This document shows, piece by piece, positions 18,869-28,149 of a stretch of DNA of 64,000 bases (positions are counted from its first letter, which is position 1; every line of letters starts with the position of its first letter). The translations under genes and the position numbers were made by a program. The stretch spans positions 18,782 through 82,781 of the forward strand of contig NZ_MEHT01000010.1 of the NCBI RefSeq assembly GCF_001870675.1, given 5' to 3'. This DNA comes from Roseinatronobacter thiooxidans (GTDB lineage Bacteria; Pseudomonadota; Alphaproteobacteria; Rhodobacterales; Rhodobacteraceae). Below the pieces are notes generated by a model that did no database searches, was not told the DNA's origin, and saw only the letters and a list, made by a program, of their open reading frames with translations.

Positions 18869-19327
18869 TCAGGCCAGTTTCTGCTTCACCAGCGCGCCTG
18901 CCTTGCCGAAATCCATCTGGCCCGCATAATCGGCCTTCAGCGCGGCCATGACCTTGCCGATATCGCGCACCGAATTGGCGCCGGTGCGGGCAATGACTTT
19001 GGCAATGGCGGCGGTCATCTCTTCCTCGGTCAGCTGGCGGGGAAGGAAGCTTTCAATCACGCCAATCTCGGCGGTCTCTTTGGCGGCCAGATCAAGGCGC
19101 GCGGCTTCTTCATAGGCGCGCGCCGAATCGCGGCGCTGTTTGACCATGCGCGTCAGCACCGCTGTCAGGTCTGCATCGGTCAATTCACTGACGCCCTGAT
19201 CGCCGCGCGCGGCAATCTCGCGGTCCTTGATGGCGGCATTGATCAGCCGCAGGGTGGCAAGGCGCACGGAATCCCGCGCTTTCATGGCGGTCTTGAGTTC
19301 GCTGGAAATCTTGTCGCGCAAGGACAT
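18869..19327 (-). CDS. GatB/YqeY-domain protein
   Basis: A 152-aa helical protein matching YqeY: MSLRDKISSELKTAMKARDS at the start, then RLATLRLINAAIKDREI, and a C-terminal GKVMAALKADYAGQMDFGKA, the tRNA-binding-like tail also found in GatB. Its role is thought to be tRNA- or amidase-associated but is not well defined. ATG 19327 is the conserved start. It is divergent from carA. Confidence 0.93.
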   Translation of the reverse strand: MSLRDKISSELKTAMKARDSVRLATLRLINAAIKDREIAARGDQGVSELTDADLTAVLTRMVKQRRDSARAYEEAARLDLAAKETAEIGVIESFLPRQLTEEEMTAAIAKVIARTGANSVRDIGKVMAALKADYAGQMDFGKAGALVKQKLA

Positions 19328-19512
19328 CACGTCGCTCCTGTCTGCACATTGGGGTGAGGGGGCACAGTACCCAAGCGCGCCAATCGCGGCAAGCGCCATG
19401 GCTGCGCACGGATAATTGCGACAACAAATGCCATCCCACGCCGGATCGCCTTGATTCTTCGCATCAGCCCCCGTAGAGGTGCCCGCAAATCCGAACAGAC
19501 GGAGACGCGCCC

Positions 19513-20670
19513 ATGTCTGCCCAGACCCCCAAGCCCACCGCGTGCCTTGCTTTGGCCGATGGGACCATATTTTATGGCCGAGGCTTCGGCGCAACTGGTG
19601 AAACAGTGGCCGAGCTGTGCTTCAACACGGCCATGACCGGCTATCAGGAAATCATGACCGACCCGTCCTATGCGGGGCAGATCGTGACCTTTACCTTTCC
19701 CCATATCGGAAATGTGGGGGTGAACCCTGACGATGATGAGACACAAGACCCTGTCGCGGCAGGAATGGTGGTAAAATGGGACCCCACCGCGCCGTCGAAC
19801 TGGCGCGCGGTTGAAGATATGGTCACATGGCTGCAAAAGCGCGGGCGCATCTGTATCGGCGGGATCGACACGCGCCGCCTGACCCGCGCCATCCGCCAGC
19901 AGGGCGCGCCACATGTCGCGCTTGCGCATGACCCGGATGGCAATTTCGACATTGAAGCGCTGGTTGCCAAAGCGCGGGCATGGAAGGGGCTTGTGGGCCT
20001 TGATCTGGCGCGCGACGTGACCTGTGCGCAATCTTACCGCTGGGATGAAATGCGGTGGGCATGGCCCGAAGGCTATACCCGCCAGACCGCTGCTGTTCAC
20101 AAGGTTGTCGCCATTGATTATGGCGCAAAGCGCAATATTCTGCGCTGTCTGGCATCTGCCGGATGCGATGTGACAGTCCTGCCTGCAAGCGCCACAGCGC
20201 AAGATGTGCTGGCCTTGAACCCTGACGGGGTGTTTTTGTCCAATGGCCCCGGCGATCCTGCCGCCACGGGTGAATATGCGGTGCCAATGATCCGCGATGT
20301 GCTGGCGGCAGATTTGCCGGTGTTCGGCATTTGCCTTGGCCATCAGATGCTTGCACTCGCGCTTGGGGCGCAGACGATCAAGATGAACCATGGCCATCAT
20401 GGCGCGAACCATCCGGTCAAGGATCACGACACTGGCAAGGTCGAGATCACCTCTATGAACCACGGGTTTGCAGTGGACAGCCAGACCCTGCCCGAAGGTG
20501 TGGTCGAGACGCATAGCTCGCTGTTTGACGGGTCCAATTGCGGTATCCGCATGAAAGATCGGCCTGTATTCTCGGTGCAGCACCACCCCGAGGCAAGCCC
20601 CGGCCCGCAAGACAGTTTCTACCTGTTCGAGCGCTTCGCCGCGTCAATGGCCGCACGCAAGGCGGGCTAG
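19513..20670 (+). CDS. carA: Carbamoyl-phosphate synthase small subunit
   Basis: A 385-aa glutaminase subunit supplying ammonia to CarB for arginine and pyrimidine synthesis. The N-terminal domain has LALADGTIFYGRGFG and FNTAMTGYQEI. The C-terminal class-I amidotransferase domain has the nucleophile Cys274 in FGICLGHQ and the His/Glu pair in VQHHPEA. Length and start match the family. carB is not in the window. The gene is followed by about 380 bases without a gene. Confidence 0.97.
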   Translation: MSAQTPKPTACLALADGTIFYGRGFGATGETVAELCFNTAMTGYQEIMTDPSYAGQIVTFTFPHIGNVGVNPDDDETQDPVAAGMVVKWDPTAPSNWRAVEDMVTWLQKRGRICIGGIDTRRLTRAIRQQGAPHVALAHDPDGNFDIEALVAKARAWKGLVGLDLARDVTCAQSYRWDEMRWAWPEGYTRQTAAVHKVVAIDYGAKRNILRCLASAGCDVTVLPASATAQDVLALNPDGVFLSNGPGDPAATGEYAVPMIRDVLAADLPVFGICLGHQMLALALGAQTIKMNHGHHGANHPVKDHDTGKVEITSMNHGFAVDSQTLPEGVVETHSSLFDGSNCGIRMKDRPVFSVQHHPEASPGPQDSFYLFERFAASMAARKAG

Positions 20671-21050
20671 GTTTTTTTGCCCTGGGCATGGCGTCTGGAA
20701 ACGGTGCCTATTCTGGGCGGCGTTTCAAGCACCCTGCGCGGCGGGCCTGCGGCCCGCTGCTTGCGCGCTTGGTATATACTTGGCGTCTCGCAACGCCTTC
20801 TTCACCTTTTCGCCACGCAAGTGCTATTTCGCCAGAACTGGGGCGGGGTGCATCTGTCAGGGGGTACAGGTGCCAAGCGCATCCTTGGGCTGCGGCACAA
20901 ATACGCCCACCCACTGGGCGCGCGAACTCGCCCCGCTTTCACCTTGAGCAGACACAAGAAAATTTGGCGTATCGGCGCAAATGCCTGTTGGCACAGCGCT
21001 GCCTGTGACTTACTGTGGCCCCAGTAACCAGAGGATCAGGACACCCGATC
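20671..21050 (+). other. 380-base intergenic region between carA and the MotA-like gene
   Basis: No convincing gene. It holds a perfect 7-bp stem GCGGGCC / GGCCCGC at 20741-20757, lying inside outer arms CAAGCA / TGCTTG. There is no T run, so terminator function is uncertain. The downstream half should contain the promoter of the gene at 21051, but I see no clear boxes. Confidence 0.5.
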
Positions 21051-22256
21051 ATGGCCAGATCCCAAATTGGGGTGCAGACACAGTTTTCCCGCCCGGTGCG
21101 CCAGATTGTCATGATGCTTGTCGTCATTGCGCTGGTCAGCGTTGGCACATGGTTTGCGCTGCCTGCCGTGTCGGGCATTTTCCTGTCCAATGTCTGGTTG
21201 AATGGTTTTATCTTTTTTGTCTTTGTCGTGGGCGTCTTTGCGACCTTCTGGCAAGTGATCCAGCTGAACCAGTCGATCATCTGGATCGAAGGGTTCGCAT
21301 CGGGCACGCCGGGGCATGAAGCGACCGTTCCGCCTGCGCTGCTGATGCCGCTTGCCGCGCTGTTGCGCGGGCGGGGGCGGGGCAGTCAGATCGGGTCCAG
21401 TTCGGCCTCGTCCATCCTCGATTCTGTGGCCACGCGGCTGGATGAATTGCGCGACATCACGCGCTACATCATCTCGCTACTGATCTTTCTTGGCCTTTTG
21501 GGCACGTTTTACGGGCTGGCCACCACTGTGCCTGCGGTGGTCGATACAATCCGCTCGCTTGCGCCGGAAGAAAACGAGACCGGCATTCAGGTGTTCGAGA
21601 ACCTGATGACAGGTCTGGAAGCGCAGCTGGGTGGCATGGGCACGGCGTTTTCCTCGTCACTGCTGGGGCTGGCGGGGTCGCTGGTTGTGGGCATGCTGGA
21701 ATTGTTCGCAGGCCATGGACAGAACCGGTTTTACCGCCAGTTGGAAGAATGGCTCAGCTCGATCACGCGTCTGGGTGTGGTCGGGGATCAGGAACAGGGC
21801 GCCGAGATGGGCGCGGTGGTGCAGGTGCTTGATGGCATGGCCGAGCAGATGGAGGCGATGTACCGCCATCAGGTGAATGCCGATCATGAGCGCGCGCAGA
21901 TCGATCAGGCCCTTGGGGGGCTTGCCGAAGCGATTGAGCGTCTGGCCGCAAATACAGGCGGCGCGGCCCATGCCCCCGATGCCGCAGTCATCCCCGCCTT
22001 GCAGCGCATTGCCGAAGGTCAGGACGCGCTGTTGCAATATTTCTATGGCTATGCCGAAGAGCATGGCCCCTCTGCGCAGGCTGAAATCCGGCTGCGCCTG
22101 CGCAATATCGACAGCCAGATGTTGCGTATCGCCGAAGAGATTTCGGCCGGACGGGTGGAAACAACCGCCGATCTGCGGGCGGACCTGTCCGCCTTGACAC
22201 TGGCTGTGCGGCAATTGTCACGGTCCAGCTTCAGTGCCCGCCGGGATGGAGAGTAA
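21051..22256 (+). CDS. MotA/TolQ/ExbB-like proton-channel protein
   Basis: A 401-aa inner-membrane protein. Two hydrophobic helices lie near the N-terminus (about 19-70). A pair typical of the MotA/TolQ/ExbB fold lies in the middle, with LLIFLGLLGTFYGLATTVP and SSSLLGLAGSLVVGMLEL. A long helical cytoplasmic tail (about 245-400) follows. With the next gene, which supplies a MotB-like helix and an OmpA domain, it should form a stator-type motor driven by ion flow. ATG 21051 was chosen over one 36 bases upstream because MARSQIG begins the soluble head. Only 3 bases separate it from the next gene. Confidence 0.85.
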   Translation: MARSQIGVQTQFSRPVRQIVMMLVVIALVSVGTWFALPAVSGIFLSNVWLNGFIFFVFVVGVFATFWQVIQLNQSIIWIEGFASGTPGHEATVPPALLMPLAALLRGRGRGSQIGSSSASSILDSVATRLDELRDITRYIISLLIFLGLLGTFYGLATTVPAVVDTIRSLAPEENETGIQVFENLMTGLEAQLGGMGTAFSSSLLGLAGSLVVGMLELFAGHGQNRFYRQLEEWLSSITRLGVVGDQEQGAEMGAVVQVLDGMAEQMEAMYRHQVNADHERAQIDQALGGLAEAIERLAANTGGAAHAPDAAVIPALQRIAEGQDALLQYFYGYAEEHGPSAQAEIRLRLRNIDSQMLRIAEEISAGRVETTADLRADLSALTLAVRQLSRSSFSARRDGE

Positions 22257-22259
22257 GCG

Positions 22260-24035
22260 ATGGCGCTGGCGCGCAGAACAGGGCAGCGGCGCGATGTAAG
22301 CGGGGCCATCTGGCCCGGCTTTGTCGATGCGATGACGGCGCTGTTGCTGGTTCTCATGTTCGTGCTGTCGATCTTCATGATCGTGCAATTCGTTCTGCGC
22401 GACACAATCACCGCACAAGATACCCAGCTGGAAGGGCTGTCTGCCGAAGTCGCCTCTCTCGCAGATGCGTTGGGATTGTCGCGCGCGCGCGTGGCCTCTC
22501 TGGAAGGGGAGGTTGGCGCGCTGGAGGGGGATTTGACCGAGGCGCGCGCGCTGGCTGCGGCGCAAATGGCGCAGATTACCACGCTAAGCGGCGATCTGGC
22601 CGCGCGTGAACAAGCCCTTAGCGCCGCGCAGGCCAGCATCACCGATTTCGAGGCCCAGGTCGCAGCCCTGATTGCCGCACGCGACACGGCAGTGGCGCGG
22701 GGGGATGCGCTGAGTTCGGATCTGGCCCAGTTGGAGGCTGCGCAAACACAGCTGCTATCCGAACAAGAGGCACTGCAACTGGCGCTTGCGTCATTGCGCG
22801 ATGAACTGGACGCCGAGGCAGAGGCCGCGCGTCTGGCCGCCGCGCGCGCCGAGGCGGTCGAGGCGGCACTTGCCCAATCACAGGCCGAGGCTGCGGCGCA
22901 GGATGCAAGCCTTGCGCAGCTGGCAGCGCAGCTTGCCGCGACCGAGGTGCAAATGCAGGATCAGGCGCGCGTCGAGGACAGTTTGCGCAGCGAGCTGGAC
23001 GCGGCAGAACAAGCGGCACTGGCAGAGCGCGCGGCGGCAGAAGCGCTGCGCGACAGGCTGGCCAATGTCGAGACCGAGTTGAGTGCCGAGGAACGCCGCC
23101 GTCTGGCAGATGCCGCTGCCGCAGAGGCGTTGCGCGCACGGCTGGAAAACGCGGATGCCGAATTAACCTCGATGACATTGGCGCTAGAGGCGCAACGCCT
23201 GCGCGCCGAAGAGACATTGACCTTGCTGGCCGCCGCGCGCGCAGGGCAGGCCGAGGCAGAAGCCGCGCTGGAGGCCGAGATGTCAGAACGCGAGCGCCTT
23301 GCGGCATTGCGTGCCATGGCCGAGCAATCCTTGTCCGAACGCGACGCCCAAAGCCTTGCCGACCAGCGCCGCCTTGAAGTGCTGAACCAGCAAGTCGCGG
23401 CCCTGCGCGGACAGGTGGGCAGTTTACAGGATCTGCTGGGCGATGTGCGCGCGCGCGAAGATGCCTCGCAAACCCAGATCGAAAGTCTGGGCGCGGATCT
23501 GAACATGGCCTTGGCGCAACTGGCCGTCGAGCAGCGCGCGCGCGCAGCACTGGAATCGGCCGAGCGCGAGCGGCTGGAGCGGTTCCAGTCCGAATTTTTT
23601 GGCCGCCTGCGCGAGGTTCTGGAAGGGCGCGAGGAAATCGAGATTGTCGGGGACAGGTTCGTATTCTCGTCTGAAGTTCTGTTTGAATTGGGCTCTGCCG
23701 AGCTGGCACCAGCGGGGCAGGCGCAGATCGCCAATGTGGTGAATATCTTGCGCGATGTGTCCGACCGCATTCCCCCCGAGATAGACTGGATCTTGCGCGT
23801 CGACGGGCATACCGACAACCTGTCACTGGGACCGGGGGCGGAATGGCGGGACAATTGGGCGCTCAGTCAGGCGCGTGCGCTGTCTGTGGTGCGCTTCATG
23901 ACCGACCAGCTGGGCTTCGAGCCGCAGCGGCTGGCGGCAACCGGCTTTGGGGAATACCGGCCCGTGGACCCTGCCAACACCCCCGAGGCCCGCGCCCGCA
24001 ACCGCCGGATCGAGTTGAAACTGACCGAGCGGTGA
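22260..24035 (+). CDS. MotB-like protein with long coiled coil and C-terminal OmpA domain
   Basis: A 591-aa protein. One N-terminal membrane helix carries an acidic residue at its start (Asp23 in FVDAMTALLLVLMF), matching the proton-binding Asp of MotB-type stators. Residues about 45-445 are an Ala/Glu/Leu/Arg-rich coiled coil. The C-terminus (about 460-591) is an OmpA peptidoglycan-binding domain, with VDGHTDN and NWALSQARALSVVRFM followed by GFGEYRPVDP and RARNRRIELKL. It should pair with the preceding channel protein and reach the cell wall across the periplasm. Physiological role is unknown. Confidence 0.87.
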   Translation: MALARRTGQRRDVSGAIWPGFVDAMTALLLVLMFVLSIFMIVQFVLRDTITAQDTQLEGLSAEVASLADALGLSRARVASLEGEVGALEGDLTEARALAAAQMAQITTLSGDLAAREQALSAAQASITDFEAQVAALIAARDTAVARGDALSSDLAQLEAAQTQLLSEQEALQLALASLRDELDAEAEAARLAAARAEAVEAALAQSQAEAAAQDASLAQLAAQLAATEVQMQDQARVEDSLRSELDAAEQAALAERAAAEALRDRLANVETELSAEERRRLADAAAAEALRARLENADAELTSMTLALEAQRLRAEETLTLLAAARAGQAEAEAALEAEMSERERLAALRAMAEQSLSERDAQSLADQRRLEVLNQQVAALRGQVGSLQDLLGDVRAREDASQTQIESLGADLNMALAQLAVEQRARAALESAERERLERFQSEFFGRLREVLEGREEIEIVGDRFVFSSEVLFELGSAELAPAGQAQIANVVNILRDVSDRIPPEIDWILRVDGHTDNLSLGPGAEWRDNWALSQARALSVVRFMTDQLGFEPQRLAATGFGEYRPVDPANTPEARARNRRIELKLTER

Positions 24036-24050
24036 TCTTGGTGCGCCGCA

Positions 24051-24112
24051 GTCCCGGCCTTGCGCCGGGACCTCTGGGGTGGTGGGGGGAGACCCCGGCG
24101 CAAGGCCGGGGT
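24051..24112. repeat. Palindromic intergenic repeat, copy 1 (REP-like)
   Basis: Two arms, CCCGGCCTTGCGCCGGG and its exact reverse complement CCCGGCGCAAGGCCGGG, lie about 24 bases apart. Each arm is itself a small palindrome (CCCGGC/GCCGGG). The same pair recurs at 43618-43678 and 43842-43901. It sits between the OmpA-domain gene and mdh. Confidence 0.85.
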
Positions 24113-24132
24113 TGTGGCGTGTGGGCAGTTGA

Positions 24133-25248
<1,116 letters not shown>

Positions 25249-25271
25249 GATAATCCTGACCTATTCCATTC

Positions 25272-25302
25272 AAAAGGCCGCGCGACAGCGCGGCCTTTTT
25301 TG
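25272..25302 (+). terminator. Rho-independent terminator after mdh
   Basis: The stem AAGGCCGCGC / GCGCGGCCTT with a short GACA loop is followed by TTTTTT, 25 bases after the mdh stop. It separates mdh from the sucC promoter region. Confidence 0.92.
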
Positions 25303-25358
25303 CAGCGGTCCATAGAAAAATCCGGACAAAATGCCGCATGGCCGGCTTGTGGAAAATA

Positions 25359-25393
25359 TTTGTGATCACACGTTTGAAAACAGTGATCACAAA
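25359..25393. promoter_or_regulatory. Paired palindromic operator upstream of sucC
   Basis: Two copies of the palindrome GTGATCAC, at 25362-25369 and 25383-25390, have centres 21 bases apart (two helical turns). They are embedded in perfect 11-base outer arms TTTGTGATCAC / GTGATCACAAA. The site lies about 105 bases before the sucC start in AT-rich promoter DNA. The regulator is unknown. Confidence 0.7.
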
Positions 25394-25497
25394 ACTTCGA
25401 TTTCAGCTAAGTTTGCTTATTTTTAAGAAGATTTTGATTGTTTTTCACTCTGAATCTGCGATGGAGGGGTAAGTAACAGCAGAAATGGGACAGTTTC

Positions 25498-26691
25498 ATG
25501 AATATTCATGAGTATCAGGCAAAAGGGCTGCTGCGCTCTTACGGGGTGCCTGTTTCGGAAGGTCGCATCGTTTTCAAGGCCGAAGAAGCAAAAAGCGCAG
25601 CGGGCGAGATGGATGGCCCGCTTTGGGTGGTCAAAGCCCAGATCCATGCAGGCGGGCGCGGCAAAGGCAGCTTCAAGGAAGCTTCTGCCGGTGAAAAAGG
25701 CGGCGTTCGTCTGGCCAGATCGGTGGCAGAGGCAGAAGAGCATGCCAAAGCCATGCTGGGGCGCACGCTGGTCACGCACCAGACCGGCCCTGCCGGCAAG
25801 CAGGTCAACCGCGTCTATATCGAGGACGGATCAGAGATCGAGCGCGAGTTGTATCTGGCGCTTCTGGTTGACCGGGTCAGCAGCCGCATCAGCTTTGTCG
25901 TCTCGACCGAAGGCGGCATGGATATTGAAGAAGTCGCCGCCAATACGCCTGAGAAAATCCTGTCTTTCAGCATTGACCCTGCAACCGGAATTCAGGGCTT
26001 TCATGGCCGTCGCGTCGCGTTCGCGCTGGGGCTGGAAGGCAAGCAGGTCAAGCAATGTGTCGATCTGGTCAGCAAACTGTACAAGCTTTTCGTCGAACGC
26101 GACGCCGAGATGGTCGAGATCAACCCGCTGATCGTCACCGATACGGGGGATCTGAAATGCCTTGATGCCAAGATGGGCTTCGATTCGAACGCGCTCTACC
26201 GCCAGTCCGATATTCTGGCCCTGCGCGACGAGACGGAAGAAGATTCCAAAGAACTGGCCGCCAGCAAATACGACCTGAACTATATCGCGCTGGATGGCGA
26301 GATTGGCTGCATGGTCAATGGTGCCGGTCTGGCCATGGCGACGATGGATATTATCAAGCTGTATGGGGCCGAGCCTGCCAACTTTTTGGATGTGGGTGGC
26401 GGTGCGACCAAGGAAAAAGTGACCGAGGCGTTCAAGATCATCACCTCTGACCCCAATGTGAAAGGTATTCTTGTCAATATCTTCGGGGGCATCATGCGCT
26501 GCGACATCATCGCCGAAGGCGTGATCGCAGCGGTGAAGGAAGTCGGGCTGCAAGTGCCGCTGGTGGTGCGTCTGGAAGGCACGAATGTCGATCTGGGCAA
26601 GGATATCATCCGCAATTCGGGGCTGAACGTGATCGCGGCGGATGACCTGAAAGACGGTGCGCAGAAGATCGTCAAGGCAGTGAAGGGATAA
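25498..26691 (+). CDS. sucC: Succinyl-CoA synthetase subunit beta
   Basis: A 397-aa ATP-grasp subunit making ATP/GTP and succinate from succinyl-CoA. The start [18 protein letters not shown] is fully conserved. [16 protein letters not shown] begins the ATP-grasp domain. [18 protein letters not shown] and the later [15 protein letters not shown] are family blocks. Length is standard. It opens the sucCD-DUF805-sucAB run and ends 5 bases before sucD. Confidence 0.98.
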   Translation: MNIHEYQAKGLLRSYGVPVSEGRIVFKAEEAKSAAGEMDGPLWVVKAQIHAGGRGKGSFKEASAGEKGGVRLARSVAEAEEHAKAMLGRTLVTHQTGPAGKQVNRVYIEDGSEIERELYLALLVDRVSSRISFVVSTEGGMDIEEVAANTPEKILSFSIDPATGIQGFHGRRVAFALGLEGKQVKQCVDLVSKLYKLFVERDAEMVEINPLIVTDTGDLKCLDAKMGFDSNALYRQSDILALRDETEEDSKELAASKYDLNYIALDGEIGCMVNGAGLAMATMDIIKLYGAEPANFLDVGGGATKEKVTEAFKIITSDPNVKGILVNIFGGIMRCDIIAEGVIAAVKEVGLQVPLVVRLEGTNVDLGKDIIRNSGLNVIAADDLKDGAQKIVKAVKG

Positions 26692-26696
26692 GACAG

Positions 26697-27581
26697 ATGG
26701 CTGTTCTCGTAGATAAAAATACCAAGGTCATCTGTCAGGGCTTCACCGGCAGCCAAGGCACATTCCATTCCGAGCAGGCGATTGCCTATGGCACGCAGAT
26801 GGTGGGTGGCGTGACACCCGGCAAAGGCGGGCAGGACCATCTGGGTCTGCCGGTGTTCAATTCGGTGCATGAGGCCAAAGCCCGCACTGAAGCGAATGCC
26901 TCGGTGATCTATGTACCGCCCCCTTTTGCGGCGGACTCGATCCTTGAAGCGATTGACGCGGAAATGGAACTGATCGTGTGCATCACCGAAGGTATTCCGG
27001 TGCTGGATATGATGCGCGTGAAGCGCGCGCTGGAAGGCAGCAAGTCGATCCTGATCGGCCCCAACTGCCCTGGCGTCATCACACCGGATGCGTGCAAGAT
27101 CGGCATTATGCCCGGCCATATCCACCGCCGCGGTTCTGTCGGTGTTGTGTCACGCTCTGGCACGCTGACCTATGAGGCCGTGAAGCAGACCACTGATGTG
27201 GGGCTGGGCCAATCCACTTGCGTGGGCATCGGGGGCGACCCTGTAAAGGGGACGGAACATCTGGATGTGCTGGAATGGTTCCTGGCCGATGACGAGACCC
27301 ATTCGATCATCATGATCGGCGAAATCGGCGGCAGCGCCGAGGAAGAAGCCGCGCAATTCCTGAAGGATGAGGCCAAACGCGGGCGCAAGAAGCCTGTTGC
27401 AGGCTTTATCGCTGGCCGCACGGCCCCTCCCGGCCGGCGCATGGGCCATGCAGGCGCGATTGTCGCAGGCGGCAAGGGCGGTGCCGATGACAAGATCGAG
27501 GCGATGAAAAGCGCCGGAATCGTGGTTGCGGACAGCCCCGCCGGACTGGGCGAGGCTGTGCTGAAAGCCATTGGCAAGTAA
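26697..27581 (+). CDS. sucD: Succinyl-CoA synthetase subunit alpha
   Basis: A 294-aa CoA-binding subunit. The start [20 protein letters not shown] is conserved, [10 protein letters not shown] lies mid-protein, and the phosphorylated His251 sits in [14 protein letters not shown]. It partners SucC and is translated from the same message. All key residues are present. Confidence 0.98.
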   Translation: MAVLVDKNTKVICQGFTGSQGTFHSEQAIAYGTQMVGGVTPGKGGQDHLGLPVFNSVHEAKARTEANASVIYVPPPFAADSILEAIDAEMELIVCITEGIPVLDMMRVKRALEGSKSILIGPNCPGVITPDACKIGIMPGHIHRRGSVGVVSRSGTLTYEAVKQTTDVGLGQSTCVGIGGDPVKGTEHLDVLEWFLADDETHSIIMIGEIGGSAEEEAAQFLKDEAKRGRKKPVAGFIAGRTAPPGRRMGHAGAIVAGGKGGADDKIEAMKSAGIVVADSPAGLGEAVLKAIGK

Positions 27582-27611
27582 ACCGCAGCGCCCGCAGGAA
27601 GGGACACAGCC

Positions 27612-28112
27612 ATGACATTCACAAAAGCAGTGAAACGCGGTTTTGAGAATGGACTGAAATTTTCGGGGCGCGCGCGTCGCCCCGATTATTGGTGGTTTTT
27701 TCTGTTTGTCTTTGCGGGCGCATTCGTACTGTCGCTGGTCCAGATGGCCTTGGGTATGACAGGCAACTGGCTGGTGCGTCTGTTCCAGCTGGTCACCTTT
27801 GTGCCGTTTCTGGCGGTTGGCTGGCGCAGGCTTCAGGATACAGGGCGACCCGGTTGGTATTTGCTTGTGCCTGTCGCCATTGTCATCCTCTCGGCGATCA
27901 TGGTTGGCAGTCTCTCGGCCAGTATGATGCAGGGCGGGTTTGGCACCATGATGCCGGGCGAGATGCCCATGGGCCGGATGCAGGGGCAGGGCGGCTTGTT
28001 TGCCTTGCTGGCCGTCGCGCAGTTTTTCGCGGGTATCGTTATTATCTGGTGGATGAGCCGCCCCAGCCAGCGTGGCGAAAACAGGTTCGGCCCTGAACCG
28101 CGCGTCAAGTAA
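27612..28112 (+). CDS. DUF805 family membrane protein
   Basis: A 166-aa protein with the DUF805 signature: KFSGRARRPDYWWFFLF near the start, then RRLQDTGRPGWY. Four hydrophobic segments predict an integral inner-membrane protein. A Met/Gly-rich stretch (GGFGTMMPGEMPMGRMQGQG) separates the last two helices. Function is unknown. It sits between sucD and sucA, so it is expressed with the TCA enzymes; AGGAAGGG precedes its ATG. Confidence 0.9.
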   Translation: MTFTKAVKRGFENGLKFSGRARRPDYWWFFLFVFAGAFVLSLVQMALGMTGNWLVRLFQLVTFVPFLAVGWRRLQDTGRPGWYLLVPVAIVILSAIMVGSLSASMMQGGFGTMMPGEMPMGRMQGQGGLFALLAVAQFFAGIVIIWWMSRPSQRGENRFGPEPRVK

Positions 28113-28149
28113 CTGATACTTAACCCTCAAGTACCACAGAGGTGCTCTA

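Noticed and set aside
22639..23826. A 395-residue Arg/Pro-rich open frame on the minus strand
   Set aside because: It is antisense to the coiled-coil OmpA-domain gene and has the low-complexity composition of a shadow frame.
21051..24035. A Zorya anti-phage system
   Set aside because: ZorA/ZorB-like architecture only; no ZorC, ZorD or ZorE gene is nearby, and the neighbours are core metabolic genes.
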